64,000 bases of DNA from Eudorina sp. 2006-703-Eu-15 (lineage: Eukaryota; Chlorophyta; Chlorophyceae; Chlamydomonadales; Volvocaceae): assembly GCA_003117195.1 (NCBI GenBank), contig BDSI01000115.1:248001-312000 (forward strand). Reading direction: 5' to 3'. This document shows, in pieces, positions 12,701-24,700 of this stretch (positions within the stretch are counted from its first letter, which is position 1; each line of letters begins with the position of its first letter). Under the pieces are notes generated by a model, which saw only the letters and a program-made list of their open reading frames with translations, was not told the DNA's origin and did no database searches. The translations under genes were made by a program, and so were the position numbers.

Positions 12701-15700
12701 GACAAGCATCCCGACCAACCCCTTCGCTCGCCTCCCCTCGCCACCCGCTTCTCCTGCCCGCCCCGCCCCGCCCCGCCCCTCCTGTCCCCGCGCTGCCCGC
12801 CCCTCTTGATCCGCAGTCTGTTCATGGGCGTGCTTAAGCCAGCCGACGACGACCCCAACACGGTTCACGCCTGGATGATGACGCAGGGCACCATCCTGTG
12901 TGTGGACCAGCGCTTCAGCGACTGGTTCGGCCGCAGCCCCAACGAGGTGGTGGGCCGCCCCTTCAACACGCTGGCCACCGAGCAGGTCCGGGAGCTGTGA
13001 ATTGGGGCTTGGGGGTTGGGGGAATGGGGGCCGGAGGATTGGGTATTGGGGGCCGGGGCTTGGGGCCGGGGCTGGGCGGTCTGGGGATTGGGTCGGGGGG
13101 GGGCGGGGCTAGGGGCGTGGAAAGGATGCGGGAAAGCGGGGTTTGGCGGGGAGGGCGGGGGCGATAGGAGTTCATGGAGAGGGGTCATTCCGTATGGAAG
13201 GGGTTGAAGAGACAGCGACTCGCCGGGTTGGCGGCCGACTGGTCGCCGCAAGGTTGGGCACCTACCTTCAAACTATGCCTTTCCTGCCCTCCCCACCCGC
13301 TGCCCTCCCTCCCTCTGCCCCACAGGACGTCCTGATCAAGCTGCTCGACCTGTCCAACGCCTCCACGGAGGCCGAGTTCCAGGAGGGCCGTGTCAGCAGT
13401 GAGCAGGTGCACCTGCTGCACAAGTACACGGACCCGGTGGCCTGCAGGCTCAAGGTGCGGCGGGGCGCTGGGGAAGGGGGAGGGGGCGCCCGGGGGGGGG
13501 CGGGAGGTTGAACCCTGGGATGTGGGCTGGATTCGGTGGGGGCCGGAACTGGTGGGGGGGCGAAAACGGTGGAGGGGCGAAATTGGTGGTGTGGGGGGTG
13601 AAACCGGTGGGGGCGGAGCCGCGGGTCGCCTGCAGGCTCGAAAGTTGTGGCTCCCGGGGTGCGGTGAAGGAGACAGTGCACACGGAAGCGGTGGTGAGGG
13701 AGCGGGTGGTGTTCGGAGGACGGGGTACGCTTGGGCGGGTGGGCTGGGCGGGTGGGAGGTGGTCAGGATAGGGCCTGTTGAAGGTGTCGGGAATCCTGCC
13801 CGTCCGTCCTCCTCCCGCGTCCGGCCCGTTGCGGTTAAGGGTCTCCCCCTCCAAACCCAAATCCGAATCCAAATATATTTGAATATATCTACCAATTTCC
13901 TATACCCTCCAATACCCTCCCCCACCCCACTCCACCCCACCCCACCCCACCGGCCTCCCGCGCACATCCCCAGATCACGCTGGGCGGCACCGACAGCCAG
14001 CGCATCTTCGTGGTGCACATCAAGCGCGTCCGCAACGACCAGACCAACATGATGGTCACCGACCACAAGGGCCGCATCATGTACATGAACACCGACCTGG
14101 CCACGGCGCTGGGCTACACGCCCAAGCAGGCGGTCAAGATGGACATCAGCCAGCTGATGAGCCACCCCTACTCGCAGCTGCACTACAAGTACATGAAGGA
14201 GCCGCCCGCCAAGGTGCCGCTGCAGAGCTGCAGGTGTGGGCGGCTGGGTGGCTGGGTGGGGTGGGGGTGGGGGGGGTTAGGGCTTGCTGGGAAAGGGGAG
14301 GGGAGGGGAGGTCGTGGGGTGGGGTTGCAACACTTTGGTCTGCACAGCGCGTCGGTACTGCGCTCGGCGCGCGCCTCCTCCCCCGCTGCCTCTTTTCCCT
14401 CTGGGTAGCCACTTGGCTGTATCGAGTCCGCGCCCCTGCACCTTCCTCCATTCCCTGTACATGCACCCACACACACATCTGCCCCCCCCCGCCGCCTTCC
14501 TCTACACCCCCGCTCATATACCGCCCTAAGGCATACCCCTAAGCTCTAGCCTCCGCCCCTCCACACCCACCTGCCCCACACCGCCTCCTTACACCCCCAA
14601 TCCCCAACCTTTGCTCTGGCAGCAGCGCAGTTATCAAAACCTTTTTTAGATATGTCTAGCAATTTTTTCCTGTACGCTGTACCGCCCCACCCCCCGAACA
14701 ATGCCCGTTCCCGCAACAGGAACGCCGCGACGGTGGTGATGCTGGACTCCAAGAAGCAGAGCCACCCGGTGAAGCCGCACCTGTCGATCCGCGAGGAGAA
14801 TGACGTCATCACCCACGTGGTCAACGTGGAGTTCAGCACGTGGGAGCGCGGGCTGGACGAGCGGCGGCTGGCGCTGGTGGTGGACGAGGCCGGCGTGGTG
14901 AGAGACGCTGCGGGTGCTGTCGCTGCGGCTGGGGGTGTGGGGGCTGGGGGCGTGGCGGCTGGGGGTGTGGGTGCGGGTGCTGCGGCTATGGCTGCCCCCC
15001 CCCCACTTTTGCTCTGACAGCAGTGCAGCTTCAATATGTCTAACCGTTTCCTACACCCTCCCCTGCCTCCCTTCCCTTCTCTGTCTCCCCTCACTCACCA
15101 CAGGTCCTGTCGGTGTCCGACACCCCCATGGGCGTATTCGGAATCAAGCCCGCCGCCATGGTGGGCCACTCCATCGCCGAGTACGTGGACGCGCTGTCGC
15201 CGCTGCGGGCCCAGCTGCCGGACATCCTCAAGAAGATGATGGCGGTGGTGGGTCCAACGGGGCGCGGCGCGGGGGCCGGGCGCGGGGCCGACTTACGGGG
15301 GCCGGGAAAGGAGCACCAGGGCGGACGAGGGCGGGGTGGGGGTGATGAAACGTACAGTAATGGCGAGGCACACACCTATTTTTTCCCGTTTCCTGGCACA
15401 CGGTAGTCGCAGCCGCGCTCCGTCTCCCCACCCTTCGCTGCGCCCGCCAGGGCACCTGGGCGGTTTCACCGCCTTGGTAATCGCCGCCCCTTTCTCTCCC
15501 ATCTCTCAAAGTGAGGTCCTCCTCCGGCCCAACCTCGCCCCGGCACAACCCCGCCCCTTGGGGCTGGTGAAACATCCGTATCTAGGGCTCGGTGGCGCAC
15601 CGCCCGACCCCGCAGGGAGCCTTCTTGATCGCCCCCGCCTCCCGTCCCGCTTTCTCCAACCCCCCACCCCACCCCCGTTCCGCCCTGCCCCGACCCGCGC

Positions 15701-18700
15701 TGGCAGTTTGAACATGTCTACCAATTTCCTATGCCCCGCTCCCCCGCGCCCCCCCCCCCCCGCCCCGACCCGCGCTGGTGCCCCGCAGCAAGCCGAGAAG
15801 CCCGGCTACACGTGGCGTGTGGGCGTGCACCCGCCGGTGGATGAGGCGGCGCTGGCCAGTGCCAGCGCGGTGGCTCAGGCCATCCTGGCCAAGAACACAA
15901 GGCCCGCGTTGATGGGCGTCGAGGTCAAGCCGCCCGCCAACGAGGGGGAGCTGCCGGTGAGTGTGTTTGGTGAGAACAAACCCGCCCGAACCGCCCAGTC
16001 ACTTGATTTATGCCGAATAACCTGTGTAAGTTTGTTTACACGACGCGATACAGGGCTGTAACGGAATGTGTGCGAATGATGGTCTGTTTCCGAATGATGA
16101 ATGGTGAATGAACGTTACCGAATGTGGTTGGAGCCGGCTGCGTTCGCCCGCGTCGCGACAACGTGCCGGGTGGGCTCCATGACCGATGTTCCTCAATCAG
16201 AGTCAAAAGGGAAGGGAGCTCTGCGTGCCCCGCTGTTGCTTTCCCCCGTGTTCCGTGTTTCTTTCGCCGCGGTCCCGCCTCCCAGCTCTCCTGCCTTACC
16301 CGCTCTTACCCACCCCAACCCCGGTGCTTCTGGGGTTGCCGTATTTCGCTCACACACCCCACCTCCTCCCAACCCCCCAACCCGCCCGGCCGCAGACCAT
16401 CACCGTCACCCTGGCCAAGGCCGACATGGTCACGGGTGTCGTGATGGTGGACCACAACATGGTCATCCTGAAGCCCAACTGCTGCGTGCTGCACCCCACG
16501 GGTGAGAGTTCTAGGGCCTTTCCGTCTTTCCATTCCCACGCGCCGTGCACCCTTACCGTACCCGCGTCCCGCACCAGCAAGCAACTCATTGTTGTTTTGA
16601 AGCCTTTGAACCGCCCCCGCCCACGGGGCGAGCGCTGATCTGTCGGAGCGGCCGGCTGCGAGCTCCTTTGGGGGCGGCCGGCCGCGCGGCACCGCGACAG
16701 CACAACCCATTGCGTGTTGCTGGGTGTGGCCGGGGTTCGTTAATGGGCTGGAATGTTTTTGTTACACCGCTACCCGTACCCCGCACCCGGTAGGTGCCCT
16801 GTGCCCTCAACGCACTGCGATTCCCTCGTCGCAGTCGTAAGCCAGGCTGAGTGTCGTGGCCAGCCCTGCCCCTCCTCCTCTTGTTCCCGGCTAGCATCCA
16901 GAGTTGACGGTCCCCCGCGCCGCGCAGTTCTACTCGTTGTTCTACCCGTTTCGTGCAACGAATCATTCCTCGGCCGGCCGCCCCAGACCTGAACTTCGCC
17001 GCTTGGCCGCCGCCCTCCCGTCCCCGCGCGCCGCCGCCCTCCCCTCCCCTCGCCCGCAGGGCTGTGCTTCGGCGTGGCGAACCCCGTGATGTTGAAGCGC
17101 AAGCTGTCTCAGTTCCTGGACGTGCCGCACAACGTGCACGCGGACTGGCTGCTGTCCGACCACAAGGTCAAGGGCGCCATGAAGACCGGCACCACGGGCA
17201 GGAAGATAGGGCCCACCAAGGTCATTGCGGGCTTCCACGAGGACGGGCAGCCGCTGCAGCTGAGGATGACGGTGGGTGGGTGGGCGGGTCTGGGGGCGGG
17301 TGGGTGGGTGGGTGGGTGAGTGAAAGGGCCGGTTACGGTGCGGGATGAGGGCAGGGTAGGCCGTGGGGGCTGTTCCTGCCAATCCTGGTGTGCCCAATCC
17401 TTAGGTTCCTGCTTATCCTAATCCTTAGGTTCCTGCCTGTCCTGATACACCCAATCTTGATGTGCGGTGCTTCATGTGAGCCAGCGGACTGACGCTAGCC
17501 TTTGCCCGGCTGGACTGAGCGACTGGCCCCACCCTGTTTGCTCGGCTGCGCAGGCGGTGGCCTACGAGAACAAGCGCGTCAACGTGAAGATCAACTTCGC
17601 GTCCTACTGGACCGGCAACACCGAGGTCTTCATGCGGACGCTGTCCGGGGAGGCGGCGAGGCCCACACAGCAGCGCCTCAACGAGGGTTTCGGAGCCAAT
17701 CTGGTGCGTGGGTGCATCTATCTATCAATTCCCCCCCCAATCCCGAGGATCCCGAAAACCCCGCCCCACCCAAAACCTGTTGCCAACCTACTGCAGCTGA
17801 ATGTGCGCCTAGAGAGGTGGTGGACAACGCCCGTTGCGCGTGTGAGGCGGGGGAGTAGACCCGAACCTGCCATGTTCAGGGAATTTCTCCCGACCCGACC
17901 CGACCCGACCCGACCCGACCCGACCGCTAAAGAGCGAAGACCCTACCCCGGGCCCCCCTCTAATCCACCCCGCCTCTCGCCTGGGGTGCTGTGGCAGCCG
18001 CGCAGCTTCAACATGTCTACCAACAAGGGTTCCTGTATCCCGCCCCGCCCCGCCCTATCCCCTTCCTCCCCCTCCCCACAGGAGCCCAGGACCATCGGCC
18101 GCAGCGGCCGCCGGGTGGTGGTGACCAACTCGGTCAAGGGCGGCGTCAAGTGGGCGGGGGACCCCGGCGGCGGCGGCGGCGGCACCGGCGCCGGCAGCGA
18201 CGACAAGAGCACCAAGGGCGGCGGCGGCGGCGGTGCTGGCGGCGGCGGCGGTACTGGCGGCCGCAAGGAGGCGGCGCTGCCGCACTCGCCCAACAACGAG
18301 AAGCAGGACGGGGCGGGCAGCGACGACGGACGCAAGTCCGACGACGGTGAGATGAGATGCGTGGGTGTTGTCGAGATGAGGTATGTTACTGAGCTGGGAC
18401 TAGATAGCAGAGAGTGGCTTGATTCCTGGTGCAGAGGCTGCAGCTGTCACGCGGGCTCACAGTTGACATGATTTTTAATAAAGCGAGAAAGACCTGCGAG
18501 TTAGCACCCACCCGAAACCATCTGTACCTCGTTCTGGTCTCGCAGGCTCGTTATCGGACGGCAGCGGCAGCGGCAGCGGCGGCGGCGACGAGGGCGACGA
18601 CGGCCCCAAGGACGCGCTGGCGGATCCGACGGCGGCGCTGGCGGACCCGGCGGGCGGCAACGGCGTGTGGGGCGGCGGCGGCGGCAACGGCTGGGGCCAG

Positions 18701-21700
18701 GGGGTGGACGACGACCAGGTGTGGGGGGCCGCGGGGGAGGGGGCGAGGGACAAGGGGCGTGCTAGTTCGGCGGCGTCAATGCGGTCCAGCTGTCTGAGTT
18801 GACATACGAGGGGCGAGGGACAGCTGGTGTGCTGGTTCGGCGGCTTTGATGCGGTTCAGCTGTATGTCAACTCAAGGTCTTGAGTTGACATACGAGGGGG
18901 GGGCGAGGGATGTGTTGTATTGGATGAGGGGCCGGGGATGGCGAGGCAAGCGCGACCAGGTGCTTATCCTGTACCCCCCTTCCCTCTCCATCTCCTCCCT
19001 CTCCATCTCCCTCCCTCCCTCCCCGCTGAGGCCTGTAAACCCCTCTTTTGTCAATCAAGACCGTGAAATCGCGAAACATCACCGACCCCCCTCCCCCTCC
19101 CCCTCCCTCCCTCCCCCCCTCCCTCCCTCCCTCCCTCCCTCCTGCAGGCCTCTGGGGTGTCCGGCAGTCAGGTGGACGGCGCGTCGGTGGTGTCGGGCAG
19201 CGAGGCGGGCGGCTACCAGACCGACTTCAAGCGCGGGCGGCGCTTCAAGAAGCTCATGAAGCTGCTGTCCTCCGCCAAGGCCAAGGCCGACCTCACGCGC
19301 TACCACCGCCACACCTACATCGTCATCGCGCTGCTGCTGCTGGTGCACGTGGTGTGCTTCTCGCTGTTCCTGGTGTTCCTGGAGAACCAGAAGAAGTACG
19401 TCACGGAGGTCCACGCCACGCAGGTGAGCCGGGCGGCTGTGTGTGTGTGTGTGTGTCTGTGATTTGGGGGGGAGGTGTTTGGGGGGGTGGCGGTGCGGGT
19501 GTGGGTGCGGGTGTGGGTGTGGGTGGGTGGGTGGGTGGTTGTGAGTATGTGGGTGTGTTTGTAGGCAGGCAGAGCAGGCGTGCGTGGCGTGCAGGGTGTG
19601 CTTGTGGGTGTTATTTAGTAGGGGGGCAGGGCGGGAGTGCGTGACATGCAAGGGGCGTCGCTCAGCCCGGGGAGATGCCCGGTTGCCGCACAACTGCCCC
19701 GGCCCCAGCCCGAGTGCGCGTGTGTTTAGGATAAGAGCCGCCTGCATGTGCTTGTGTGTATTTCCGTCGGGGAAAGAAAACGGCGTGTGCACTACGCCGA
19801 AGGGCACGGCAGCGCCCCGCAGCATGCGCGAGCTGGAGGTCGGAAACGGAGGGGGGCAGCGTACGCGACGTGAGGGTGTGGGTGGGTGGGTGGGTGGGTG
19901 TCATTCAGCGGGCATGGCGGTAATGCGTGACATGCCAGGGAAACGGAGGGGGGCAGCGTGCGCGACGTGCAGGGAGCAAGGGGGCGTGGCGGCGTCCCCG
20001 CTGCGTCCCCGCAATCGCCGCCACGTCCCCGACTGCTTGTGCCATGTCGCCCAACCACCGCCCCCCCCCTCCCCACCCCCGCCCGCCCGCCCGCCAGGAC
20101 ACCTCGACTCGCGGGCTTGATGTGGCCATCCTGGCCCGCGCCCTGGATAACTTGTACAAGAACAAGACCAACCCGGATTGGTACCAGCGGAGCGACATGG
20201 ACACCATCCTGGGGGACATGACGAACGCGATCGACAAGATGGAGGCGGGCCACCAGGTCAGGGGGGTGGAGGGGGGGGGCCGGGAAGGGGGGCCGCCACC
20301 AGGTCAGGGGGGTGGAGGGGTTTTAATGGAAATTTACGGTAGATATATTCAAACTGCCGGGGGTGGGGGGGGCTCCCACATCCCAACATCGGCGGTTATC
20401 GGTTCGATACTCTTTTGCGGTTTGTCACTGTCCTTATGGACTGTACCAAAAAAGGGGTGTAAGCGTGCGTGCGCGCTGGACTGGGTGGCAGGCCCTGTGG
20501 GATGGTTTGACGCGTTCCGCCGTCCGCTCGCGTTCCGCCAGCCATCGGTCATCACCGCCCCTACGGCCACCCCATCAGCCAACCCGCCGCCCGGCCAAGC
20601 TAATGAATGCCCTCTGTTCCCGCTCCTCCCTTCCTTGCCCCGTCGCCGTACCGCTCGTCCAGGGCCTGTACCTGGGCTTCGGCAAGCTGCGGCACCTGGG
20701 CGACGTGTACGAGCTGGGCGCCATCTGGGAGGGCCGTACACTCAACGACACCACGTACATCGACACGCGCAACCCGTACACTGTGGTACGTCCGTAGCTC
20801 CGTACTCGGTAGTGGGGAGTGCCTTGAAAGATGATGACCAGCGCTTCGGCAAGAGGTTTGATTTTAGTCCCCGATTCCGAATGTTTTCATCAAAACCTGT
20901 CTTCAAAGGTCTTCTTCGTATTCTCTTGAATTGTCCTCCCCCGTGTCCTTCTTCCTAGCACACCTGTTCCATTTCCCACATCGAATTTATCATCTCGGCA
21001 AGACTGGAAAGATGTAAACTCAAAACGCCGTTCATATCCCCGGTTGCCGCCCTCCACACACCACCACCACCAACACCACCGACAACACCACGCACACCAC
21101 CGACACCGCCTTGGCGCCCCCATATCCCGCGCCGCCCTTATCCCGCTCCGCTTCCCTTTCGCCTCGGGCCCCCGCAGTCCTCCAAGAACAGCTTGTGGCT
21201 GATGGGCAACGCCTTCATCGCTTCGGCCCGTGAGCTGGTGTCCAACCATATCCGCATCGCCAACGCCACCAACAACAACTTCCTGCTCAACCGCGACTGG
21301 CAGTACATCAACCTCAACGGTGAGGCTGGGTGGCCTGACCGAGCGGAACGGGCGATGGCAGCGCAGTTTCAAAACGTCCACCAATTAATATTCCCTATAT
21401 CCCTGTCCCATCCCCCCAACCCCATCTTGAAAATGTCTACCAATTTCCTGCAACCCCCACCCACCCTCACCCTCACCCTCACCCCGTCGACGTGCCGGGC
21501 AGGTCCCGCGTCCATCACCGGCGGCTACCGGCTGAGTCTCAACGGCATGGTGCTGCGCACCTGGGACTCGGTGGGTCGCGTCAACGTGCTGGGCATCGGT
21601 CTGCTGGTGGCGGAGGGCTGCGTGGTGTGCGGCGCGGCGGCGCTGTACATGTGGATCCTGCTCAAGCAGGTGGCGCGGCAGCGCTACGGCCTCTACTCGG

Positions 21701-24700
21701 TGTTCCTGGTCATCCCCACGGGCTTCCTGCGCGCGCTGGCGTCCAAGCACGTCCAGGTGGGTGGCGGGGTGGAGAGGCGGGGTGCTGGGGGGGGGGAGGG
21801 GAGGGGCGGGGGCGGGGGCGGGGTGGAGCAGGTGGTGCGGTTAAAAGGGGGGTGTGTGGTGGGGCAGGTTTGCGGTTGAGGGAGGGGGCGTTGTGGGGCA
21901 GGTTTTGCGGTTTCGCTGTCTTGATTGACAAAGGGGCCAGGTGTGGGTGGGCGCCTGCCCCCCTACACGGCACCCGTGACGATCCGTCGGTGCGGGTGGG
22001 CGCTGGCCCGTGCAGGTGGACGGCGAGGACGACAACGACAGCGACAGCGACGCGGGCGACGACGCCAACGCCAACAAGGAGCGCAACTCGGGCGCGAACG
22101 CGAACAAGGACGGCAAGGGCGGGGACGGCGACGGCAAGGGCGGCGACGACGCCAAGGTGTGTGTTTATGCCTGAGGCGCTGAGGCGCTGTGGCTGTGTGT
22201 ACGTACGCAGGCAGGCAGAGCTGTGGCTGCGGCTAATGGCTGTGTGGCTTCTGGATCTGTAGGCCGTGTAGGCAGTGGTATTAGGGGCAGTTAACGGGAC
22301 GGTGGCCGTCGTGTAGCGTGTATGGGTATGCACGCTTGCATCCCTTTCCATGCCAAATCCCTCCCCCCTTCCAAATACCCCCGCCGTTCCTTTCACATCC
22401 CCCCAGCCTTCCCTTCCACATGCCCTTTTACCGCCCCCCCACCCCACCCCCGCCTCTCACCCTCCCTTCACCTCCCTCCCCGCGGTCCTCCTCTGTCCCG
22501 CAGCCGGTGATCCTGCCCGGCATCAAGGCCAAGGCCGTGGTGGTGGACATGGGCGAGGCGTCGGAGGCGCCGCAGCCGCTGTGGCGCCGCACCGTGCGGG
22601 GCATCACGCGCGCGCTGGGCCTGGACGGCGCGCGCGGCGGCGCCGGCGGCGGCGGCGTGGACACGGGCAAGCGCAAGCTCATCCGGGACAACCGCGACAC
22701 GCTGCTGCTCACGCTACCGTTCCTGCTGTGGGGCGCGGTGGTGATTGCGATCTACACCTTCTCCTACCTGACGCTCAAGAAGGTATGCCGTACACAGGGC
22801 CGTACGGCATACCGTAAAGTTGCTTCCGTACATGGCCGTGGTATGTTGTTCCGTCGTTCTTCCTGCCGCTGCCCGCCATGGCCCTGCTCCCAGCCGCCGC
22901 CGCAGCCGCCGCAGCCGCCCGCCCCCCCTGCCGTACTCCGGGATCTGGGTCGAGAATCAGGGTCCACGTCGGGGTTTAGGGTTTTCCTGAAAGACTTACT
23001 TCTGGGCCCCGTGACCCCCTCCTGAGCCACTTTTGACCTGCCGTACTGTCTGCCATACTGGGGTATTGCGTGGATGCCGACGTGTTTCGCCTACTGCTGC
23101 AGGTCTCGGAGCCACTCGTGAACCTGGATGTGGCCAACCGCGTCAAGACCAAGATCAACCGCTGCGTCTTCACCGCCCAGGAGGTGATCAGCCAGACGGA
23201 CGACGCGGGTCGGGCGGCCTGGCAGGAGGAGCTGCTCATACGGCAGTCGGATCTGGAGATGTTTTACGACGCCCTGTTGTACGGCAGCACAAACCTGCCG
23301 GGTGAGCTCGGGGCAGGGAGGGAGGGGCAGGGCAAGGGGGGAGAAGGGAGGGGGGCAGCAAGGGAGGGCGGGGGGCCTATAAGAAGACTGAGCCGGGGGC
23401 CGTGCGCGTGCGTCTGTACGTGTGTATGTGTGTGTGTCCGTATGTGTGTGTATGTGTGTGTGTGTGTGCGTGTGTGTGTGTGTGTGTACGTAGGCAGGCA
23501 GGACAGGAGTGCGTGACGTGCGGATGGCAGAGCAGTGCAGTGCCCATATACGGTCGTCGCCGCCTGCCCGCCCCCTAACCCCCCCCAACCCCCTTCCGGT
23601 GTGTGTCCACAGAGATGGCCTTCTCCTACACCAAGGGCACGCTCTTCAGCGGCGCTGCCCCCGCGGAGATGTTCTTCCGCAACAAGGACGTGTGCTACGT
23701 CACCGAGGACGCAAACCGCTGGTGCTTCCCCGAGGGCCACATGTACCACGAGGTGTGTGTGTGTGTGTGTGTTTAATGAAACACCCGTCCGAGGTGTGTG
23801 TGTGTGTGTGTGTGTGTGCGTGTGTGTGTAGGGGAATCGTCGCACGGCTATCGGTTGGTTTGTGTTGGTTTGTGTTGGTTTGTGTTCGTTGGAGTTGGTT
23901 GGAGTTGGTTGGCGAGGCGATGGTTGGGCGGTGCGTCCGTCTGTCTTGCAGGCCTCAGGAGACTGTGAGCAGTGTGGCAGTGTGTTGAGTGAGGAACCCA
24001 CCCGACGTGGCTCGACCGAACTCGCGCGTCCCCTCCCCCCTCCCTCCTCCCTCCCTCCTCCCTCCCTCCTCCCTCCTCCCTCCCTCCCTCCTCCCTCCCT
24101 CCTCCCTTCCTCCTCCTCCCTATCCTGCGTGCCCTCCTCCCTCCCTCCTCCCTCCCTCCCTCCTTCCTCCCTCCCTCCTCCTCCCTATCCTGCGTGCCCT
24201 CCTCGCTCCCGCCCGCCCTCCTTCACGCCCTTCCCCCCCCAGGTTTCCTCCAACGCGCTGGACCCCATGATCCGGCGGCTGATTGAGGAGGCGCTGCTGC
24301 TGGGCAACGACGCCTACTCGGACCTCAACTTCAACTCGACGCGCTTCGACTACATCTGGCGGGTGGCCTACCACCAGCTCATCGAGGGCGCCTGGGCGGC
24401 CAACAACATCTACACAAGTGGGTGCCTGGGGGGTGGGGAGTTGAATTGAAAAAAGAAATAAACCCGAAGAACGAACCCGGGCACACCCAGCCTGGGGGGT
24501 GGGGGGTGGGGGGGTGGGGGTGGGGTGCTGAGAAGAAACACAGCCCAGACACACCCAGCCCAGGGGCGGGGGGGCCCAGGCGGCGGGGTGCGGGCGGCGG
24601 GTAGGCAGGTGGGGGACGGGACGTGGGATGGAAGGCGGAAGGGACGGGATGTCAGGATCTGGGTCATCCGGGAAGCTGTACCCGGTTCCTTGGGCTGCCC

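Larger units (their letters stand above)
13326..17703 (+). other. TmcB-like gene, exons 17-24: further PAS-like units
   Basis: Exons: 13326-13454, 13974-14233, 14720-14897, 15104-15247, 15789-15956, 16396-16501, 17060-17271, 17554-17703 (residues 785-1233). Exon 18 has a clear PAS core (MMVTDHKGRIMYMNTDLATA then LGYTPKQAV). Exons 19-20 hold another degenerate one (LALVVDEAGVVLSVSDTPMG then FGIKPAAMVGHSIAEYV). Exons 22-23 give a third (GVVMVDHNMVILKPN then PVMLKRKLSQFLDVP). The exon 20 end is ambiguous by three bases (15244 or 15247), both in frame. Confidence 0.78.
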
